Assembly: GCA_934098445.1 (NCBI GenBank)
Contig: CAKOOW010000040.1
Span: 1 to 10,333 of the forward strand
Reading direction: 5' to 3'
Length of the DNA stretch: 10,333 nt
Source: an uncultured Bacilli bacterium
GTDB lineage: Bacteria > Bacillota_I > Bacilli_A > RF39 > UBA660
In this document: positions 5,604-10,333 of the stretch, piece by piece
How the letters are laid out: each line of letters starts with the position of its first letter
Numbering within the stretch: the first letter of the stretch is position 1
The notes under the pieces: model-generated
What the model saw: the letters and a program-made list of their open reading frames with translations, nothing else
What the model was told of the DNA's origin: nothing
The model's database searches: none
Made by a program: the position numbers and the translations under genes

Positions 5604-7974
5604 AATTATCCCGAACCTTACAATTAAACTTTTCTTTGACATCAACCATAATTTGATTAAATATCTTCATAACTTCTTCATCTGATAAAGTTCTTTCTTT
5701 AGATTGAAAAGTAAGTTTAAAGGCCACTGATTTTTCATTTTCTAAGACATTGGGACCCATATAAATATCAAAGATACTAATATTAGTTAATAAGTCTTTA
5801 CCCGTATCTTTAATGGTTGTCATAATCTCTTCCACAGGTAGTTTCTTATCAACAACAAAAGCAACATCTTTAACAATTTCCGGATAGATAGAAGCTCCAA
5901 CATATTTAAGAGGTTTAATATCTTGCATTAGTTTATTTAGAGAAATTTCACAAACATAGATTTCATCTTTACTAATACTTGGATGAACCTCCCCAATAAT
6001 TCCTAAGAAAGTATCTTGTAAATAAATCATAGCACTTCTTTTAGGATGCATACTATCGATTTTGCTCTTCACGAATTTATATTGTCCTTTAAATCCTAAA
6101 TAGTCAAGTAAATTTTCTACTACCCCTTTAATTAAGTAGAAGTCTGTAGGAACATTTACTTTAGTCGCTTCATTTATGATGTAATTACCCTTCATAAGAA
6201 TGGCAATCTTACTTTCTTCAGTATAATTAACATCATAAGTCTTACTAATCTCATAAAGAAACATATCATTAACTTTACGAGCTTTATTATAATTATAGAC
6301 ATTTAGCATACTAGGAATTAAAGAAGTACGCAAAACAGATTTATCAATACTCATTGGATTAGGTAAATTTAGATGGGTCTTTCCTTCATAATTAAAGGTA
6401 CTAGCCATACTAGGTGAAGTCAAGGTATAAGTTCTAGTCTCCGTAAGTCCTAAGGTACGAAGACGACTAGCAATGATTTTACGATATTTAACATCACCTT
6501 TATATTCTCCTTGTTTTATCTCGACTCTTGGTAAGGTACAAACGAGGTTCTCATAGCCATAAAGACGTACTATTTCTTCGGCAATATCATTGACATTAGG
6601 ATCAATATCTAAACGACGATTAGGAATAGTTACAGTAAAACTATTATTATGAAATTCGTAAGGAAATTCTAATCTATCAAGTTCATGTTCAATATCATTA
6701 GGTTTAATATCAATCCCTAGAAGTTTACTAATATCATCTTCTTTAAATGTTACTAATTTTGGAGTTTTATCTAGTTTATCGTGTTTTATAGTTCCCTTAA
6801 GAATAGTTGCATCGGCATATTTTTCTAATAAATGACAAGCTCTATCTAGAGCATAATTAGTATATTCATAAGATAAGCCTTTTCCATAACGAATAGAGGC
6901 CTCGCTCTTAAGATTTAATCTATTAGCGGTATTCCTGATACTAATATTATCAAAGATAGCCGCTTCCATAAAGATATTCTTAGTACTAGAAGTTACTTCG
7001 GTATCTAAGCCTCCCATAACTCCTGCTAAACAGATAGGTTTTTTCCCATCCGTAATAACAATATCACTAGTCTTTAAGATTCTTTCATTATTATCTAAAG
7101 TTACTAATTTCTCATCTTCATAAGCATTGCGAACTAAAATTTTATCTCCAAGTGTATCTTTATCAAAGAAATGAAGAGGTTGACCAAATTCTAACATCAC
7201 ATAATTAGAAATATCAACAACATTATTAATAGGATGCATCCCCGCCGCAAGAAGTCTCTTTTTAATAAATTCAGGACTTTCTTTAATAGTTAAGTTAGTA
7301 GCCATTCTACCGGTATAATATGGACATTTAGGAGTATCTACTTCTAAAGAAAGGTAATTACTAACCTCATCATCATTAGTCTTATAAGACATATCAGGTA
7401 ATTTGACTTTACGATTAAGAATAGAGGCTATCTCATAAGCAAAACCAATATGATAGTAGCAATCATTATTACGATGTTTATGAATATCTAGTTCATAAAG
7501 AGTTGTTTCTAGTCCTAAAGCAGGTATGGCTTGTGCCCCAACTTTTAAATTATCTGGAACAATAAAGATTCCTTTAGCATAGTTTTCTTTAGTATTTTCT
7601 TCAAGACCAACCTCACATAAAGCACAAATCATCCCGTTGGATTGAACCCCACGTAATTCCGCTTTTTTAATCTCTCCCCCTGGTAATTTAGCTCCTTCTA
7701 AGGCCACAATTACTTTGATGCCAGCTTTAACATTAGAAGCCCCACACACAATTTGGACTAATTTTTCTTTACCTACATCAACCTCACAGATATGCATATG
7801 ATCGGAATTAGGATGGGGAATACAATTTATGACTTTTCCAATCACTAAATTAGGAATGTCATTAGAAATAACTTTTTCCACATTAATTCCTGCTCTAGTT
7901 ATTTTAACGGCTAACTCTTTTAAATCTTGGTCTTTTAAATCAATATAATCACTAACCCACTCTAAACTAATCAT
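5602..7974 (-). CDS. pheT: Phenylalanyl-tRNA synthetase beta subunit
   Basis: The beta subunit of the (alpha-beta)2 enzyme that charges tRNA-Phe; it binds tRNA and carries the editing site for mis-charged tyrosine. Seen in 790 residues (family ~800): an OB-fold tRNA-binding domain about 40-150 (HPNSDHMHICEVDVG, GVQSNGMIC) and a B3/B4 editing domain about 205-380 (NNVVDISNYVMLEFGQPLHFFD at 250-271, GVMGG at 318-322). A B5 domain spans about 405-475 (PNRRLDIDPNVNDIAEE), followed by the catalytic-like core. The C-terminal anticodon-binding FDX-ACB domain is about 697-790. The start at 7974 (MISLEWVSDY) fits the family N-terminus and has AAAGGA upstream; an in-frame ATG 21 nt earlier would only add MIERKKK. 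It overlaps the pheS 3' end by 8 nt (ATGATTAG), implying translational coupling. The usual TPNRxD stretch reads HKHRNND (165-171), a local divergence. Confidence 0.97.
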   Translation of the reverse strand: MISLEWVSDYIDLKDQDLKELAVKITRAGINVEKVISNDIPNLVIGKVINCIPHPNSDHMHICEVDVGKEKLVQIVCGASNVKAGIKVIVALEGAKLPGGEIKKAELRGVQSNGMICALCEVGLEENTKENYAKGIFIVPDNLKVGAQAIPALGLETTLYELDIHKHRNNDCYYHIGFAYEIASILNRKVKLPDMSYKTNDDEVSNYLSLEVDTPKCPYYTGRMATNLTIKESPEFIKKRLLAAGMHPINNVVDISNYVMLEFGQPLHFFDKDTLGDKILVRNAYEDEKLVTLDNNERILKTSDIVITDGKKPICLAGVMGGLDTEVTSSTKNIFMEAAIFDNISIRNTANRLNLKSEASIRYGKGLSYEYTNYALDRACHLLEKYADATILKGTIKHDKLDKTPKLVTFKEDDISKLLGIDIKPNDIEHELDRLEFPYEFHNNSFTVTIPNRRLDIDPNVNDIAEEIVRLYGYENLVCTLPRVEIKQGEYKGDVKYRKIIASRLRTLGLTETRTYTLTSPSMASTFNYEGKTHLNLPNPMSIDKSVLRTSLIPSMLNVYNYNKARKVNDMFLYEISKTYDVNYTEESKIAILMKGNYIINEATKVNVPTDFYLIKGVVENLLDYLGFKGQYKFVKSKIDSMHPKRSAMIYLQDTFLGIIGEVHPSISKDEIYVCEISLNKLMQDIKPLKYVGASIYPEIVKDVAFVVDKKLPVEEIMTTIKDTGKDLLTNISIFDIYMGPNVLENEKSVAFKLTFQSKERTLSDEEVMKIFNQIMVDVKEKFNCKVRDN

Positions 7975-9019
7975 TTTCTTTTTCCTTTCTATCAAAGATA
8001 CTAACTTCTCTTAGGTCGTTATTGTAAAATACCCGACAGTCATTAATATCATATTTAATCATGGCTAAACGTTCAGCTCCGAAGCCAAAGGCAAAACCAC
8101 TCCACTCGCTTGGATCATAGCCAGCCATTCTTAAAACATTAGGATGCACTAAGCCGGCACCACACACTGTAACCCAGCCTGTTTGTTTACAAACATTACA
8201 ACCCGTCCCATGACAATTACAACAAGTAATATCAACTTCAACTGAAGGTTCGGTAAATGGATAGTAGCTGGGATGAAAACGGGTCTTCGTATCTATACCA
8301 TATAGTTTTTTGGCTACTAAGTCGATTGTTCCTTTTAAGTCACTCAAAGAAATATTTTTATCTACTAATAAGCCTTCAATCTGGGTAAACTGATGAGAAT
8401 GCGTAGCATCATCATCATCACGGCGATAAGTTTTCCCAGGACAAATTACTCTAATAGGAGTTTTACCTTCTCCTTTTAGCATTGTTCTTACTTGAACTGG
8501 GGAAGTTTGACTTCTTAAAAGTAATTCTTCTCCTTTAACATAGAAGGTATCTTGAGCATCCCTAGCTGGATGTCCTTTAGGTAAATTTAACATCTCAAAG
8601 TTATACTTATCTAATTCTATCTCGGGTCCATCAACAACATCATAACCCATACTCATAAATATTTCTTCAACATCAAGAATTAATTTTTCTAAAATACAAG
8701 GAGACCCAACGGGTATTTTAGTAGCTGGAAGACTAATATCAATGTCTTCGGCTTCTAACTTTTTATCAAGAAGTTCCTTTTTTATTTGATTTTCCTTTTC
8801 TTGAATTAATTCCGATACTTCCTGTTTTAAAGTATTTACTAAACTACCGCAAGTCTTTCTTTCTTCAATATCCATTTTACCAAGACCAGCAAGGAGTAAA
8901 GAAATTTCTCCTTTTTTAGATAAATATTTATTCTTAAGTTCCATAAGACTATTTAAGTCTTTAATATTTTCTAAACTATTAATAACATTTTCTTTTATAT
9001 TTTTTAATTGTTCTTGCAT
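7967..9019 (-). CDS. pheS: Phenylalanyl-tRNA synthetase alpha subunit
   Basis: The catalytic class II subunit that activates phenylalanine and transfers it to tRNA-Phe, working with PheT. Seen in 350 residues, a normal length: an N-terminal coiled-coil arm about 1-95 for tRNA binding and motif 1 around GYDVVDGPEIE (125-135). Conserved HPARDAQDTFY is at 150-160 and the TSPVQVR region at 172-178. Motif 2 is RRDDDDATHSHQFTQIEG (199-216). A CCNCHGTGCNVCK cysteine cluster is at 266-278, and motif 3 is GFAFGFGAERLAMIKY (308-323). Where many PheS proteins read HPLT, this one reads SPCI (106-109). The ATG at 9019 follows AAAGGA at a normal spacing. The gene is first in the operon, under T-box control, and its TAG overlaps pheT. 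Confidence 0.98.
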   Translation of the reverse strand: MQEQLKNIKENVINSLENIKDLNSLMELKNKYLSKKGEISLLLAGLGKMDIEERKTCGSLVNTLKQEVSELIQEKENQIKKELLDKKLEAEDIDISLPATKIPVGSPCILEKLILDVEEIFMSMGYDVVDGPEIELDKYNFEMLNLPKGHPARDAQDTFYVKGEELLLRSQTSPVQVRTMLKGEGKTPIRVICPGKTYRRDDDDATHSHQFTQIEGLLVDKNISLSDLKGTIDLVAKKLYGIDTKTRFHPSYYPFTEPSVEVDITCCNCHGTGCNVCKQTGWVTVCGAGLVHPNVLRMAGYDPSEWSGFAFGFGAERLAMIKYDINDCRVFYNNDLREVSIFDRKEKEND

Positions 9020-9048
9020 AAAGATTCCTTTCTTTTAAAGTTTTAATT

Positions 9049-9084
9049 AAAAAAGTTCTTACCTCCTCTAAAGGACGTAAGAAC
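9049..9084 (-). terminator. T-box-controlled intrinsic terminator
   Basis: GTTCTTAC (9077-9084, minus strand) pairs with GTAAGAAC (9055-9062), with further inner TCC/GGA pairing, and is followed by six T (9049-9054). It shares bases with the antiterminator, so binding of uncharged tRNA to the UGGU bulge would prevent its formation. Confidence 0.93.
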
Positions 9085-9257
9085 CGTGGTACCACCTTAA
9101 TTTATACTCTTTTTTGATAACGCAAACTCTGCGGGATTTCTCCAGTTCATAAGGTGAATTCATAACGACTTGATTTTAATTCTTCCACCAAATTGAATTA
9201 ATCTCTAAAAATCAAGTTAATTGTTATTACTACTTCTTAATCAAAACTTTTAAATAC
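9049..9257 (-). promoter_or_regulatory. T-box riboswitch (tRNA-Phe responsive) of pheST
   Basis: This leader senses uncharged tRNA-Phe and switches the pheST terminator off. Seen on the minus strand: specifier-loop signature AGUA (9228-9231) opposite GAA (9159-9161), flanking helix AUAAC/GUUAU (9223-9227, 9162-9166). Above this is a perfect 10-bp helix (9208-9217 with 9168-9177) and an apical GGUG. The codon after GAA is UUC (9156-9158) followed by A, reading phenylalanine. A short stem III is at 9121-9133 (CGCA/UGCG). The T-box sequence AAGGTGGTACCACGG is at 9084-9098, with AAGG and ACG able to pair with CGT and CCTT around the UGGU bulge (antiterminator). The competing terminator is listed separately. 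The stop-to-start distance between serS and pheS is filled almost entirely by this element. Confidence 0.95.
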
Positions 9258-9263
9258 GTTTAT

Positions 9264-9272
9264 AGTATATCA
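9264..9272 (-). promoter_or_regulatory. Extended -10 promoter of the pheST leader
   Basis: On the minus strand TGATATACT matches an extended -10 (TG, one base, TATACT). The candidate -35 at suitable distance (GTTTCA or TTTCAA) is weak, which is usual for extended -10 promoters. The expected start is near 9257, just before T-box stem I. Confidence 0.6.
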
Positions 9273-9298
9273 CAACATTTTAATTTTGAAACATTTTT

Positions 9299-10333
9299 TT
9301 ACTTATTTTGAGGCTTAATAACTTCTAAACCACCCATATATGGTTGTAATACTTTAGGTATTTTAACACTACCATCTTTTTGATAGTTATTTTCTACTAC
9401 GGCAATAAGTCCTCTTGGGGTCGCAAGGCAAGTGTTATTTAGGGTATGTAAGAAATATGTGCCATTTTCACCCTTAACACGAATACCTAAGCGTCTTGCC
9501 TGAGCATCACCTAAGTTAGAACAAGAGCCAACTTCAAAATACTTCTTTTGTCTTGGACTCCAAGCCTCAACATCACAAGATTTAACTTTCAAATCGGCTA
9601 AATCGCCTGAGCAACATTCAAGTTGACGAACAGGAACATCCATATTTCTGAAGATTTCAACAGTATACTTCCACATTTGATTATAATAATCCATAGACTC
9701 TTCTGGTTCACATAAAACAATCATTTCTTGTTTTTCAAATTGGTGAACACGATATAATCCTCTTTCTTCTAAACCATGAGAGCCACCTTCTTTACGGAAA
9801 CATGGAGAATAAGAAGTAAGTTTAATAGGTAAATCACTTTTCTTAATAATTTGATCTTTAAAGCGACCAATCATAGAATGTTCAGAAGTACCAATTAGAT
9901 ATAAATCTTCACCTTCAATTTTATACATCATGGCTTCCATTTCAGGAAATGACATAACACCAGTTACTACATCAGCATGAATCATAAATGGAGGAATGCA
10001 AAAAGTAAAGCCTTTGTTAATCATATAGTCTCTAGCATAAGCAAGCATAGCCTCATGAAGTCTTGCGATATCACCAGTTAGGTAGTAGAAACCTTCCCCA
10101 CTAGTACGACCGGCAGATGCTTTATCCATTCCTTTTAAATTTTCAATAATATCAGCATGATAAGGGATTTCGTAATCAGGTACTACTGGTTCTCCAAATC
10201 TTTCAACTTCAACATTAAAAGAATCATCTTTACCAATAGGAACCGATGCATCCATAATATTGGGAATAACTAACATACGTTTACGAATCTCACTATTTAA
10301 CTTAGTTTGTTCTTCTTCTAAAGAGTTTATTTC
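9299..10333 (-). CDS. serS: Seryl-tRNA synthetase (5' end outside window)
   Basis: A class IIa synthetase that charges tRNA-Ser. The 344 visible residues include the end of the N-terminal coiled-coil arm (EINSLEEEQTKLNSEIRKR, running off the window edge) and then the LVIPNIMDASVPIGKDD junction. The catalytic domain includes motif 2 (SPCFRKEGGSHGLEERG, then RVHQFEKQEM) and motif 3 (LNNTCLATPRGLIAVVENN), with DGSVKIPKVLQPYMGG at the end. The frame is open to base 10333, so the internal Met at 10276 is not the start; perhaps 80 residues are missing. Motifs YLIGTSEHSM and DLADLKVKS differ from the common bacterial TAEVPL and DLGFSAAK forms, resembling a divergent SerRS lineage. The TAA stop is about 30 nt upstream of the pheST promoter, with no clear terminator between. 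Confidence 0.95.
   Translation of the reverse strand, partial: EINSLEEEQTKLNSEIRKRMLVIPNIMDASVPIGKDDSFNVEVERFGEPVVPDYEIPYHADIIENLKGMDKASAGRTSGEGFYYLTGDIARLHEAMLAYARDYMINKGFTFCIPPFMIHADVVTGVMSFPEMEAMMYKIEGEDLYLIGTSEHSMIGRFKDQIIKKSDLPIKLTSYSPCFRKEGGSHGLEERGLYRVHQFEKQEMIVLCEPEESMDYYNQMWKYTVEIFRNMDVPVRQLECCSGDLADLKVKSCDVEAWSPRQKKYFEVGSCSNLGDAQARRLGIRVKGENGTYFLHTLNNTCLATPRGLIAVVENNYQKDGSVKIPKVLQPYMGGLEVIKPQNK

Noticed and set aside
7975..7995. Longer pheT start at 7995
   Set aside because: It adds a basic MIERKKK peptide outside the family N-terminus, and the ribosome site fits ATG 7974.
9194..9199. Alternative UUC-A specifier in the upper part of T-box stem I
   Set aside because: It lies above the specifier loop in the apical part. 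The UUC at 9156-9158 directly follows GAA opposite AGUA, the standard position.
1..10333. CRISPR arrays, insertion sequences, tRNA or rRNA genes, prophage genes
   Set aside because: No regularly spaced repeats, transposase or integrase frames, or cloverleaf-like sequences were seen on either strand.

Overview
The window is low-GC DNA with compact, standard-code bacterial genes, Shine-Dalgarno sites and a phenylalanine T-box leader. That points to Bacillota or the neighbouring Mollicutes-like Bacilli; I cannot name a genus. Most of the window is housekeeping, transcribed leftward (minus strand). In transcription order from the right edge these are serS (5' end outside the window), a T-box leader, the overlapping pair pheS-pheT, lon with its own promoter, and at the left end lepA.

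The one rightward gene sits between lepA and lon and is the notable item. Positions about 1941-3151 form a self-contained retron. A near-consensus sigma-A promoter (TTGTTT, 17 nt, TATAAT) is followed at the predicted transcription start by an 8-nt a1 repeat and a branch-type AGC. Small msr hairpins and a long imperfect msd hairpin (2042-2113) come next, then a perfect a2 repeat (2120-2127). A 319-residue retron-type reverse transcriptase follows, with NAxxH, PQGAPTSG, YCDD and VTG motifs. The noncoding RNA should be reverse transcribed by this enzyme into an msDNA with roughly 75-85 nt of DNA. No effector gene accompanies it: the next gene downstream is convergent lon and upstream is divergent lepA. 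It is therefore a stand-alone retron, or one whose partner is encoded elsewhere.

RT and lon converge on a 13-bp inverted repeat that contains both stop codons and looks like a shared bidirectional terminator.

From about 9257 down to 9049, the pheST operon is preceded by a T-box riboswitch. It shows the AGUA/GAA specifier-loop signature, a UUC (Phe) specifier, a GGUG apical element, the T-box sequence, and competing antiterminator and terminator. pheS and pheT overlap by 8 nt, consistent with coupled synthesis of the two synthetase subunits. The SerRS motifs differ from the common bacterial form. The other long gap, 1757-2142, holds the retron RNA plus about 180 nt of AT-rich DNA with an imperfect tandem repeat.
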